From assembly GCA_013076295.1 (NCBI GenBank), contig RQOL01000670.1, positions 1 to 64,000 on the forward strand: DNA of 64,000 nt, given 5' to 3'. This DNA comes from Sanderia malayensis (taxonomy: Eukaryota; Cnidaria; Scyphozoa; Semaeostomeae; Pelagiidae). Shown in pieces: positions 1 through 10,341 of the stretch (its first letter is position 1; every line of letters starts with the position of its first letter). Made by a program: the position numbers and the translations under genes. The notes beneath the pieces were generated by a model. That model had not been told where the DNA came from and made no database searches. It saw only the letters and a program-made list of their open reading frames with translations.

Positions 1-2560
1 AGACTCTGAACATGGACGCGGTGAACATTGCATGTTCCTTTGGTTTTTTCTTTGTGGGTGCTGTTAGTAGCAACTTTAATAACATTCGCTAGAGATTCTC
101 TCAACTTGCCATGTATATGAATTGTCTCCACCCAGTTGTTCACTGCCTCTATGTTATTACTGTAGCCTAGTCTGTGCGGCCCAACTTGGCACTTTGTTGC
201 ACCATTGAAAACTTCTGTAATCAAATCACCGTGAATTGCAGAAAAATTGGTTCACTTAAGCTACCTCCGATTCCCCTAGTGTCCCTCTCGAACACCACAC
301 ATCAATGAGAGCAAAGACGACACATCTTTCAGATAGGATGTAATCAGTTGACGTTGGGTAACATGGGTATTGAAAACCAAGTTGTATGTCATGTGAAACG
401 CATTCGATTTCAATATTTGGTTCTCTTTGTCCAGAGAAGGGCATTCGCAAAACGCTTTGAGTGCTGCACAAAGCTCTTGCATACCTTTCAAAGCTTCCTT
501 AGACCAAAATTATATCAAGCTGTTAAAACTTTCTTTCAACAATCGCATGCTGCTGTAATAGTGGCGACCTTCAATACCACCATCAGATGACACCTAGGCT
601 ATGACTCCTGCGTCAATGAACCAATTTTTCAGGTTTAAACATGCATATCGCTTATAAATAGTGTTTGGCCTAACCCAAAGTTGATCAAAGCCACCCATTA
701 TAAGGATAACATGTTGTCAGGATAACATGTTGTAACTTGTCAGGGTTTTTCCATATGATGTGGGTAATTTTTGCATAAACTTGCTCATCCGCATGTATAA
801 AAATATGGCTCAAGCTCAGGCTGTCCATCATTACGAGTAAATCGTCAATAAACTTGCAAACATCATAGTCAGGGGGCTTGGGGATTCTCGGCAAGTATTC
901 TACGATAGATTTATCGTTGCGGGATTGAAAGGGTGTTTTGCTATGAGGCATCCAGGATCCATTTTTTTCTTTTTCCGCTTCATCCAAAGAAAAGGTTTGA
1001 GCCAAAGCCCATAGAACATTTGTGCGAAGACTATCCACTTAAGAATGACTTCCCATATCTTTGTATTCTGGGAATGTTTGAGGTGACACTCGTTTCCCCA
1101 ACTCGTACTCTGGAATTTCTAACCTATCACAATACTCATTTGTCACGCAATGATTCGTTTGCCCTTGAAGAGACTCACGTTTTAAAACTGACTGAAATAC
1201 CATCATATTTGTATCCTGACTTGTGTCTTTTCCTGTAGCAGTTGCTTGCCTACCATCGTTATTATCAAGAGTAACATGTATTGCAATACCCTTCTTTAAG
1301 TTTTTAGGGACATTTGAGCATTGCCTCACCTCATCAGCCCAAAACCTGTTTGGTTCTCTTATAAAACGAAATGGAATTGAATGATAAGGTTTATGAAGGA
1401 TTGTTATCACTTCTTTTTGTCCAGTAAAACGGTGAAGAGTCATTAGTGTTACTATTTGCTTCGGCGAGTATTCTTTTAGTGCCAATGACTCCCAGTCTGA
1501 TGCAAGTGACCATATTTTGTACCGAGTGGGTGTGAGGGAGTTATTGCATATCCAATTTCAGTAACATTGAAGTTGGGATTTATGGTTGCAAAAATTGCAT
1601 TGTATAGTTCTTTCATTGGACCTTTTTTCAAAACATTTTCAGTTTCAGAGGCTGTCAAGGGAAGTTTTATCTCATTATGCCATATCTCTGCCTCATACTT
1701 AATGTGTTTTCCAAACGTTTTGATAAAGTCATTGTCTCCCAAGCCAAACCCTTTTAAGGTGGCTACAAAAAATGCACAATGGTCAGTGTCTGCAGAATAA
1801 ACAATAAGTTGTCTACCCGATGCAAAAAGCCAAGATTTTCGCCAAAGTATTCTTGGAGAGCTGGCTTTAGTTTTTTGTGTGTCAAAAACAGCAGGAGGAA
1901 CCAATGGCCCCTAACCTAAGATCTCTGAATAGGTCAGAAAGTAAGAAGGCTGATTTTTTTGGATGATTACTATCGAAACTTTGGAGAGAAATTCAGAAAG
2001 GATATCTTGAGACATACCCCTTTTTTCTCCTTCAGACTCTTCTTTTTGTGAAAGAACCGGCTTTATTGCAAATTTAACATAGCATTATTTATGATAGAAT
2101 ACATCAGCAGCATAAATGGCATGCGCTTCTCCTGACAGTATCATTTGAAATCTTGTTGCGACAGTGTGCCATCTATTATTGGTGTTATCCAGGTACATCC
2201 CCATTCTCTCAGTCTATTTGAAGATAATTTTTCGCAACAGCGAATCAAGCTAGCCGCACCATCAGCTTTGTTGTCAGATTTTCTCTTTTCATTACAAATA
2301 AAGCGTAACCTTTTTGTTGTCAAATACTCACTAACTGACCTTCAGGTGGCAAATCTAATGCTTTTATTTTCAGATTCTTCAACCTTTGAGCAGCAATTCA
2401 CATATGGTCTGGTACCATATCTTTTCAAGGAAATATTTGCAATCCTTCATAATGTTTCTCGGCAACTAGCATGTACAATACAAACAGGGGTAGATTGGTC
2501 TTTAATTTGTGAAAACAAGCAAGTAAACAGAAATTTACCATCATCATAGGGTATGTTAAT
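1..2560 (-). pseudogene. Decayed ORF of an uncharacterised repeat-borne protein family
   Basis: Minus-strand coding remnants run from about 2560 down to the window edge in several frames: 2323-2141, 1904-1476, 1485-1039, 1038-685 and about 600-256. Visible short motifs include HADEQVYAKITHIIWK (around 780-730) and, after stops, AGVIA and EGRHYY (around 630-560). I recognise this motif order from large uncharacterised ORFs that recur in cnidarian and other invertebrate genomes. No function is known to me and I assign none. Adjacent ORFs overlap with frame changes, and internal stops are visible, so this copy is dead. It lies downstream of the Helitron helicase remnant on the same strand, but nothing shows they were one gene. 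The gene continues past the left edge. Confidence 0.5.
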
Positions 2561-2692
2561 GTCTTTCCACCTCTCTGCTTGCTCGATAAAGGCAGGCCAG
2601 CCATTTTCGGTCAAGATTTCTTTCTTTTTATTTTCTTTGAAACTTCTTTCAAATATAAGGCAATTATCAGAACGCCGATCGTTGGAAGATAG

Positions 2693-2795
2693 TAGGCACT
2701 TTACGCAACCAGAACACTAACACAAGCGTTAACGTTAATTTGTCACATGGACAGGTGACTAATGCTTCAGTTGCTGTCGTCGTATGTGATGATGA
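2693..2795. repeat. Degraded PIF/Harbinger terminal sequence
   Basis: The stretch starts TAGGCACTTTACGCAACC and carries the GCGTTAACGTTA block and a GTGACTAA..CAGTTGCTGTCGTCG tail. It matches, diverged, the Harbinger left end at 56044, where GGGACTTTACGCAACC is followed by AACGTTAACGTTA and CCTGTTGTCGTG. It abuts the 3' end of the Helitron helicase remnant, whose last residues read into it. No partner end is visible nearby, so this is a solo terminus or a broken MITE. Confidence 0.55.
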
Positions 2796-2799
2796 TGTG

Positions 2800-3960
2800 A
2801 TGGAAATTGTTGGTGAATATGAACAATGATGTCTTCTGTAACAGGAGTGTGACACAAAATACGATCTTGTGGTAGTATTTGGAGTGTATTCTCCGTGGGT
2901 TGACAATATTTCATGTCTTGCAGAAAATTCAGTAATATATTGTCATTGATGCGGAATTGCTGTTTTAAATTATACTGATGAGAAAGTTCAAGGAAAATTG
3001 GGTCATCCTTAATTGAAGGGACTTGTGATACCTTTCCATCAATGGTAGCAATTGGTTGTTGTTGAAAGAAGTCTCCACACATTACAACAATTGGTCTCAC
3101 TGGTAATGTGTTGACTGTGTGGGCAATGTGTGAAAAGTTTGCTCTAGAGATTTGAGAGATTTCATCAATGCAAATGACATCATAAAAACCAATGTTCCAG
3201 TTAATGGAGCTTTTAGCTTTACTTTCTGCAGGGATTTGGAACAAGAATGAATTTTTTCTGTGGTTACATTATCACCATAAAGGGATTTGACAATACAAGC
3301 TGAAGCGCCAGTTGGTGTTGCTATAAACAATGTAGTGTTTCTTCAAGAAGGATAGCTGTATGCAGCATTGCATTGTATAGCTCTCCTGTTAGAACAAGGT
3401 ATTTCCGCCAGTCAGGTATGGTTGTTGTATTGTTGTTGTAATATGTTGTGCGGGCCACTAAGGTATCTTTAAAGAGGTTATAAAAGACAAGTTGTAATCC
3501 TTGTAACTGAATAGCTGGGTCTTTTGAGTTTGCAATGCTTAATGTTGAGGTTTTCAGGAGGACACGGAGGGAATGTGCAGTAAGAATATCTTTCAAGCTT
3601 TGAAAGTAAGATAAGATATTTGTTTTGGTGGTTGAACAACATTTGGAGGAGGCCAAATTTCCGCTAAAGATGAATGTGGATAATTTACCATCAGTAGCTG
3701 GACAAAGTAAAGGGGGTTAAAAAAAGAACAGTATGACACTCCCACAAAAACAGCGGTGCTATTGCCTCGTGATTGCTTGTTGGGTTTGTTGTGATGTCTT
3801 AGCCATTCCAATAATGAGAGGGTCTGAAAATCTTTTGGCCGTGAATAATATTGATGTAATAGTTCACTTTTTTCAGCTGCTTCTGGTAGAGGTGGGTAAA
3901 GGTCGACGTTTCCACCAAAGTTGAAAGCGATCTTAGTGTTAGATAAGAGCCTCCACATCT
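2800..3960 (-). pseudogene. Helitron C-terminal half: PIF1-type helicase, frameshifted
   Basis: Minus-strand fragments at 3958-3593, 3656-3321, 3330-3097 and 3244-2759 read as one Helitron protein in shifting frames. The upstream part has the spacer seen before Helitron helicases (YYSRPKDFQTLSLLEWLR, about 3860-3800). The helicase part has FIATPTGASACI (motif Ia), VICIDEISQI (Walker B), VVMCGDFFQQQP (motif III) and LKQQFRIND (motif IV). A P-loop is expected after YLVLTGE; here the sequence reads LYNAMLHT with no GKT, so ATP binding is lost. In Helitrons this domain unwinds DNA during rolling-circle transposition. The last ~15 residues run into Harbinger-like DNA. Several frameshifts make it a pseudogene. 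Confidence 0.8.
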
Positions 3961-3964
3961 CTGG

Positions 3965-4160
3965 TTCACAAACAAACAGGTTTACAAGGTATCGGAATGC
4001 TGCGTGAGAAGCATTTATGTCTGTTGCAAAAAATGTTTGGGTGTGAAGTGTAAATTCTGTACATTTTCGTCAGGAAATAGAGGCATGATAATCTTTGAAT
4101 ACGTTTGTGTCTGATTAGATATAGCAAAAGACTTCCTTGGCATGGTGCTAATAGCAAATC
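3965..4160 (-). pseudogene. Helitron N-terminal start joined to its C-terminal half by an internal deletion
   Basis: From about 4143 downward the minus strand encodes the same first residues (starting MPRKSFAI) as the Helitron N-terminal fragments at 13894 and 17868. After the NVQNLHF residues, similarity to those copies stops and the text changes to a later part of the protein (TDINASHAAFRYLVNLFVCEPEM, in another frame). The conserved zinc-cluster and Rep core are therefore missing here. The tandem units keep the N-terminal part but lack the helicase, so the pieces are complementary remnants of one Helitron family. Confidence 0.6.
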
Positions 4161-4828
4161 AGGATTTCCAGTAGGAATCTGCTTCTGCCACACTCCACTG
4201 TTTTGACATCTTTCAAATGAAAAGATACACTTGAGGTATTCAAATACAAGGAAGGGAAAATAAACAAGTATGAGCAAGAAAGGATATATTGATATGAATT
4301 ATGTGGAAGGTGTAAATGAATTTATTTTCTCTCCAAGGGTTGAATTTATAAGAAGTTATTAGATTGTTGCTTGTGTTTGTAAGTTGAGATGTGCTGACTC
4401 TATACAATGAAATGTGAAGAGAAAAAATAAGGAGCAAGTTGGGCTTTTATAGTTGGTGGAAAAAAACTGAGGTTGAAAAAAATATATTTTTCGAAGAATA
4501 AGCTGATGTTTTGAAGTCAGCATAATATTTTCTATATGGTGGCAAACGTCTGTTTGAATATGTTTATGGCTGCTGTGAGTTGATATTTTTGCTATCATCG
4601 TTGTGAAAAAAATTTGTCCAAATGGGCTAAATGGACTTTGTCCGAGTTGTTGTTTTTCTGCAGAAAAGAGAATGTATTTAATAAGTGATTGATATGAAAT
4701 AAATTTTTGAAGGAAAAAATATGTTGATAGAAATGTGGAGAATGTTGTTGTGCATCTTTTGATGAATGGTGTGGTCCAGTTGGTGCAATAGCAGTGGAAG
4801 GAAAAATAAAAATACTGAGGTGCTCAAG
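4161..4828. repeat. Helitron-flanking noncoding repeat
   Basis: No credible gene. This AT-rich stretch, including TTGTCCAAATGGGCTAAATG and GGTGTGGTCCAGTTGGTGCA, recurs almost unchanged at about 13920-14590, 17895-18565 and 24990-25658. It is the upstream (5', minus-strand) flank of the Helitron N-terminal fragment. A related shorter copy of its last ~130 bases recurs at 6240-6415, 29060-29225 and 54510-54685, suggesting an old local duplication. Confidence 0.7.
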
Positions 4829-6090
4829 TTAAAGGGCTTATGCAGCCTAAAATTACATATAGTTTTTTTTGCTGAAAAGTATAGAATTCAACATGCTTAT
4901 CAACATGCCGCAGATAGAATATAAAAATATTTTGTAGTTTTTGAGTTATTCATTGTCAAAATAGGGAATTTGGACAAATTCTGTTGAAGAAATTGACGTC
5001 AGAATGATGCGCAATCCCAGACACCTTTGCGCACCACGGCTAACAAAAACAACAAACCGGTCAGACTGAACAACGTCAACATGCAACTTAAAATAGGGAA
5101 ACAAAAAGAGTATTAAAAAAGCATTTCATGGTCGACCATGTATTGTAGGGGAACCCAACAGCGCGAGTTGAACCGACACTTAATTCATCTCTCTCCATAA
5201 GTCTCGAAACTCTTCTAAAGACCTGGATTTGACCGTAACAACTGAAGACAAAACAGTACAATGAACAAAACTCATATGATTCCATAGAATTAATGTTTAA
5301 CAGTTGCCAACAATTTATTAAATAACAAATGAACTAACCATTTATCAACATAAGTTTTATTTTCAAACGGGCATCCAGCTCTTTCATTTAGAGATAGGCC
5401 TTCACAACCCGATCCTTTATCATCACTGCCGTACCCAGCTCTGGGTCTTCTTGCACGAAGAGGTTCTCCTTTGTACAAATTTCGACTATAGGAAGACTAC
5501 TGAATAGTCTTCGTCTTCTTCGCTAACCTCAAGAAGGCTTCTTCCTTCGTTGTCAGAGGAATTTGTTTCAACTAATATTTTTGCATTCCGACATTTTGAA
5601 AAGAATTTAGCCAGACCACTGTTTCAACAGGCCGGGCAGCTCTTCCTCAGAGAACAATAGTTGAAGAACAATAGCTCGGTTCATTCTGACGTCACATTTC
5701 ACCAAAATCATGAAAATTTTATTTTTTTCAAAATTTGTCAAAATTTCTGTGTTATATTGAAAACAACGAAAATTGGCTCATAATATGAGGAAAATATCGC
5801 GCTTTTAGCCACAGGTGAGATAATTGAAATCGGCGTCGTCTAAGTCGAGTTATTAAAAAAACTGTGGCACGCGGTCAAATTTTCCCATACTGACCCCTAT
5901 AAAAAATGATTCGCGTGTCATCAAACTGACGTCACAGCTCTTCAACAGACCTGGGTGTGTTTGAGCTTGAAAAACACATACTTATACTCGTCAGAAAACA
6001 CTCAAAATAGGTTCATAGTGATACTCAGATATTTTCTTTTCATTTCCGTAAAAAATCGATATGTCATTTTAGGCTGCATAAGCCCTTTAA
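4829..6090. mobile_element. 1.26 kb non-autonomous TIR element at a TTAA site
   Basis: The left end TTAAAGGGCTTATGCAGCCT and the right end AGGCTGCATAAGCCCTTTAA are perfect inverted complements and continue through AAAAT/ATTTT. Both ends carry TTAA, the target used by piggyBac-type transposases. No transposase ORF is inside; the interior holds only short ORFs I do not trust. The same element in the same flanks recurs at 25659-28920 and 46065-54378, where other elements are inserted in it. At about 5848-5856 this copy has the uninterrupted GAGTTATTAAAAAAACTG site, which is the empty site for the Harbinger insertion at 46.5-54.1 kb. piggyBac affinity rests on TTAA alone. Confidence 0.7.
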
Positions 6091-6415
6091 GATTTCTAAC
6101 ATTGTTAATACTTACAGTAGAGTGTCCAAAATAAAATGCAGTATGCTTCTCAATGTGGTGGATTGAAATATGACATCAGATTTTAAATATCTCATTGTTG
6201 AAAAATTTTACAAGGAAATACCTTTATCGGAATTCTTGTTCTTTCTGCAAAAAAGCGAATTTAGTTAATAAGTCGATGAAGTAAAAATTTTTTGAAGGAA
6301 AAAGTATGTTTATAGAAAGGTTGATAATGTTGTTGTGCATCTTTTGATGTATGGTGTGGTGTGGTTATTGCAATAGAAATGCATGGAAAAATAAAAACTG
6401 TCCTGAAATATGAGT
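6091..6415. repeat. Host-repeat spacer between TIR element and Rep/mariner composite
   Basis: No gene seen. The segment matches 28921-29229 and 54379-54686 almost base for base (ATTTCTAACATTGTTAATACTTACAG at its start). In those copies it leads straight into AGAATTTAAGTCATGAGG and ORF A; here it is cut by the 4.19 kb insertion. It is part of the repeat that carries ORF A. Confidence 0.7.
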
Positions 6416-6417
6416 TA

Positions 6418-6679
6418 CAATCATTGAGAGAAGGTCTTGAGACAATGAAAAATTTTCATCACTTTTCAATGAGAAACAAAATTTTCTTCCAAAATACAGA
6501 GCCACCCCCCTCCCCCCAAATCAATGTTGCTATTTTGATGGACAGGTTTATCAGGGAGTGCTAAAAACACTTTCCAAACATCCTCAACATTGAATAGGGG
6601 GTGGGGGGTCGATTTTTTTCGGGACATGTGAGAAAATTCAGAGCATTCTTTACTGTCTCACACCTTATGGCGAGGATTG
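6418..6679. repeat. Left 262-bp terminal direct repeat (MITE-like)
   Basis: Begins CAATCATTGAGAGAAGG and ends GGCGAGGATTG, so its own ends are short inverted complements (CAATC/GATTG). It contains C-rich and G-rich tracts (CCCCCCTCCCCCC; GGGGGGTGGGGGG). It is preceded by TA but followed by TCTTTTC, not TA, so its inner edge lacks a target duplication. Nearly identical, with same length, to 10342-10603. A short plus-strand ORF crossing it (6361-6564) is not credible. Confidence 0.75.
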
Positions 6680-6924
6680 TCTTTTCTTGACACAAAAGCC
6701 CTCTCATGGTGGAGTGGAGATACGAGCTATTAGAATAGCTTAGGGTGCCTTTTGGAGTATACCATTTCTAGAATTAGGGGAAGGTCTATAATTAACTAAT
6801 CAATACTTATCAAGTCGGCACCAGACTCCTATGTGACGTCGGATTATTAAAGTTTTTCTCAAGAGCTGTTATCGTGGAAAAAATTGACAACGTGCTTATC
6901 AACATGGTGTATCACAAACCTATT

Positions 6925-7972
6925 CCCCCTATGTGAGGGCATATATTAAATTGAGCAAAGAAAGTGTATGGGAGCTTTCCTCTAAACTAAGTGTATCAAG
7001 AGCACAAATATATCGTATTAAAAAAAGAACCAGTTAGCCGCACAACAACAGTTAAAAAATATGTACACCATCGGCCTGAAAAGCTCGATGAAAGGAGGCA
7101 AGCGCAAACTTATTGCGACAATTGCAAATACTGCGACAACAAGAACCAAATTGGACAATTAAGCGACTCATGGAGGTTTCTGGGGTGGATCATGTATCAA
7201 CCAGGACAATCAACAGATTTTTAAATAACAATGGATACCGATATTTGCAAACTCGCAGAAAAAGGTCTAATGTCTGCAGATGACAGAGAAAAAAGGATCC
7301 AATTTGCAAAAATGGTCATGCTGAAGCACACAATAGTTTGTGGACACATACAATCGCTTTTACTTAGATGGGGTCAGTTTCGTGTACAAGAGAAATCCTA
7401 AGTCGCAAGGTCTTGCACCTTCAGCAGAGTTTGGAGACGCCCATGCGAAGGGCTATTGGCAGGCTGCGTTGCAAAAGGCAGCAAATGCGGAACAGGAGGA
7501 AATTATGTGAAGCTAATTGTGGCCATATCTTTTGAAGAAGGAGTGATTGCAGCTGTACCGTATGAAAAAATGAATGGAGATTATTTTGCAACGTTTCTTC
7601 TTCGTGAAAACTTTGATGTGATGGTTAAAAAGGCCAATAAAAATTCAAGGATATTTCTACAGGACGGAGATCCTTCTCAAAACAGCTCATCGGCAAAAAG
7701 AAGCAATGGAGGACGTAGAAGCAGATCTGTTTTCAATACCACCTCGTAGCCCTGATTTAAACCCAATCGAAAACTTCTTTCATCTTGTCCAAAAACAATT
7801 AGAAAAGATGCCGTGCAACAGAATATCACGAGAGAGTCAAAGCAGGAGTTTCAGGATAGAATCATTGAGACATGAACAGAATACCAAAGTGGAAAATAGA
7901 CAAAACAATTCTTTCACTTCCCAAACGTATAGCCGACATAATTGCATCAAAAGGAGAAGGCTGAAATATTAA
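6925..7972 (+). pseudogene. Tc1/mariner transposase, frameshifted
   Basis: Plus-strand pieces in three frames cover a nearly whole Tc1-family transposase. An N-terminal helix-turn-helix part (WELSSKLSVSRAQIYRI, 6970-7020) precedes the RNase-H-like DDE domain. The first catalytic Asp is in FYLDGVSF (about 7358-7385), the second in FLQDGDPSQNS (about 7650-7685), and the Glu in PPRSPDLNPIENFF (7739-7780). Spacing between the second Asp and the Glu is 34 residues once the frame is followed, the DD34E pattern of Tc1. The C-terminus (KRIADIIASKGE) is also family-like. Several frameshifts and stops inactivate it. It would cut and paste at TA sites, matching the TA at both edges of the surrounding insertion. 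Confidence 0.85.
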
Positions 7973-8120
7973 CATTAACGTAGAACACTAACGATTGACA
8001 GCAAATGTAATGTTTTCAATGTATCTGTATCCAATACGAACACAACGAAACGAATTATTTCATGATTATGACAACTGCTACGGGATTCTAATTTTAATCT
8101 GGCCCAACGAATAACACCAC

Positions 8121-8336
8121 GGTTAACGGACGATTAACGGACGGATAACACCATAGTCTATAGTCATTCAGTACTAAATTCCACGATTAACACGGTTAAC
8201 GGCAATTATTTTAAAATATTAGTTATAATATTTATAAGAATATGCCGTTAACCGTGTTATTCGTCAAATTTAGTACTGAATAACTATGGACTATGGTGTT
8301 ATCCGTCCGTTAATCGTCCGTTAACCATCCATTGTT
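8121..8336. repeat. 216-bp foldback between mariner and Rep genes
   Basis: Arms of about 85 bp (8121-8206 and 8250-8336) are near-perfect inverted complements: GGTTAACGGACGATTAACGG opens the left arm and CCGTTAATCGTCCGTTAACC closes the right. The arms carry short sub-repeats (GATTAACGGAC, GGTTAACGG). The centre is AT-only (about 8210-8248). It is most simply a MITE; its place just upstream of the Rep ORF also invites comparison with a replication-origin hairpin, but no NANTATTAC-type nonamer is visible. Confidence 0.8.
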
Positions 8337-8575
8337 CACACGATTCCAAGTATTAAACATGGTGGGTGGTGCCACATTATGGACGTTTAGTATGTGTCAC
8401 TGATTGAAATGACCTTAGGATGCTAAAATTAAACTGTCATGCTCAGCAGGGGTGATATTCCACTGTCTGTTTGTTTATGTCCTTGTCGCTGCATCAGTGC
8501 ATGTTCCCTCAAACAAAACTTGCATTTCTCAGAAGAGCCAAATAATTTGTGTGCGTTGAAACTGTTCTTTTTAAA
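8337..8575 (+). other. Upstream region of the Rep gene
   Basis: About 240 bases between the foldback and the Rep start codon. No ORF or clear promoter element is visible. It contains AACATGGTGGGTGGTGCCACATT, a short imperfect palindrome, at about 8357-8379. Confidence 0.3.
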
Positions 8576-9925
8576 ATGGATCACTGTGATTTCGAATTGA
8601 AATTCAAGGTTGTGCGCAGTACGTATCTAATAACGTACAGTAGGGCAGATTTGACGAAGTTTCCCAGCAGGGAATCATTTGGAAAGTCTGTTGTGGAGGC
8701 TTTTACTCATAACGAATCTCGCGTGAGTGTGGCTCATTGGGTGTGTAGTCAAGAGAAACATCAGGATGGGGAAGAGCACTATCATGTTGCAATAAAGTTG
8801 ACAGGAAACAAGCGATGGAAATCGGCTAAGATGTTCCTGTTAGATAGATTTGGGATTTCGGTGCATTTCTCCAATCGTCATGACAATTATTACACTGCCT
8901 ACTCGTACGCAGTGAAGTCAGACAATAATGCATTCCATAGCGAGAACCACCCAAACTTATCACATTCCCGAAGACAAAATCGGGCACGATAGCCAGGCGA
9001 AGGTCAAAGGCGGAGAATCAAGAGGGCAAGCTTGCTTCCAGCTCTACCAAATCCGTCTATGTACCTCACAGAAAGCGCAGAATTTCCAATTTGGAAGTCT
9101 CAGATATTGTCCTGAAGAACAAAATCAGAAAAGACGTGGCACTACTGGCTCTTGCCAACGAGCAAAAGTAGAAGGCAAGAATGATTTGGCTGAGTGGGTG
9201 TTAAGTCATCAAGCAAAAGCCAGGGCAGAGCTGATCTCTTCCACTTGGGAATGCAAGAAGCCTCTGCTAAGTTGTTGCGCCAGCAGACAAAAAGATTGGA
9301 CGTGATTGCACAAGCTGTACAAAAAGAGTGTATCTCAGGCTGCAACGGAAATTGGCTGAATGCTGCAAAGGAACTTCTGCGAAGCAACCACATTCACCCT
9401 TACGTATTTGCTGATGCTTTGAGGGCGTTATTAGAGAAAGGGCGGGGAAAGAATAGAAACATTTTGATTATTGGGCCGGCAAATTGTGGCAAAACATTTA
9501 TGCTAGAGCCTTTGAAATTGCTTTATGCAACATTTTCAAATCCTGCTACCACCTCGTATGCGTGGATAGGAGTGGAAGAAGCGGAGATCATTCTGATGAA
9601 TGACTTCAGATGGTCAAATGAATTGATCGTGTGGAAGGATCTGCTTCTTCTTTTAGAGGGGCAAGCCGTGCATTTTCCTGCTCCAAAGTCGCAGTATGCA
9701 CAGGACATTTATTTGGAGCAAGATACACCAGTATTTGCCACTAGCAAAGGTGCAATTGAATTTGTTGGGAAGTATAACTCAAGAGACCCCCGAGAAACAG
9801 AAATGATGCAAGCACGATGGAGGATTTTTGAGTTTACCCAACAGATAGCTATTCAAGATCAGAAGGAAATTAATGCTTGTGGACACTGTTTCTCTGAGCT
9901 AGTATTACTCGGCTCTGAAATGTGA
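8576..9925 (+). pseudogene. rep: CRESS-like Rep: HUH endonuclease plus SF3 helicase, broken
   Basis: The first ORF (ATG at 8576 to 8992) encodes an HUH replication endonuclease: motif I TYLITYSRAD, motif II HYHVAIKL with the two metal-binding His, and motif III YSYAVK with the catalytic Tyr and Lys. A middle part (about 9060-9190) is spread over two frames. The last ORF (to 9925) is an SF3-type helicase: Walker A GPANCGKTF, Walker B ILMNDFRW, motif C TPVFATSK and a basic ARWRIF segment. Families with this layout nick a single-stranded origin and unwind DNA in rolling-circle replication. At least two frameshifts separate the parts, so no full protein is made as read. It could be an old virus-derived copy or a transposon-borne Rep; I recognise similar ORFs as recurrent in cnidarian and mollusc genomes. 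No capsid gene is seen. Confidence 0.85.
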
Positions 9926-10341
9926 TTAGTTGATGGACTATATGATTAGTAACAGATAGAAAAACATGAAATTATGAATTCTTACTTTATTCCTCAAACT
10001 TGGCGCAGCGCTGCACTTTGATGGAGTAATTTAATTTTAATCATATGTTTGGCAAAAAATTGCCATCTGGGCACAGAGAAAAATAGAAAAAAGTTATGAT
10101 GTGACTTGTTCAAGCACAATTGTAAATTATCTATAAACACAAATGCCTAACACACCTTTTTCAGCCCAATAATGTACCCCACAGAAAATGAGCCTCGTTT
10201 TCAATGTCTGTGACGTCACAAAAGCTAATTAGCATTAGTTACACCATTTTGAGCACCAGATTCGAACTCAGCGGGTTAAAATTGCCCATAATATATAAAA
10301 TCAGGCATGCCGACCAGATATTCTTTAATTTCCACCAAAGA
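9926..10341. other. Noncoding stretch 3' of the Rep gene
   Basis: No credible ORF. AT-rich, with AACACACCTTTTTCAGCCC around 10150. It ends AAAGACAATC at 10337-10346, the reverse complement of GATTGTCTTT at 6675-6684, so the interior of the composite carries a short inverted pair at its two inner edges. Confidence 0.5.

Noticed and set aside
8207..8249. Rolling-circle origin nonamer in the foldback loop
   Set aside because: The loop is AT-only but no NANTATTAC-type motif is present on either strand.
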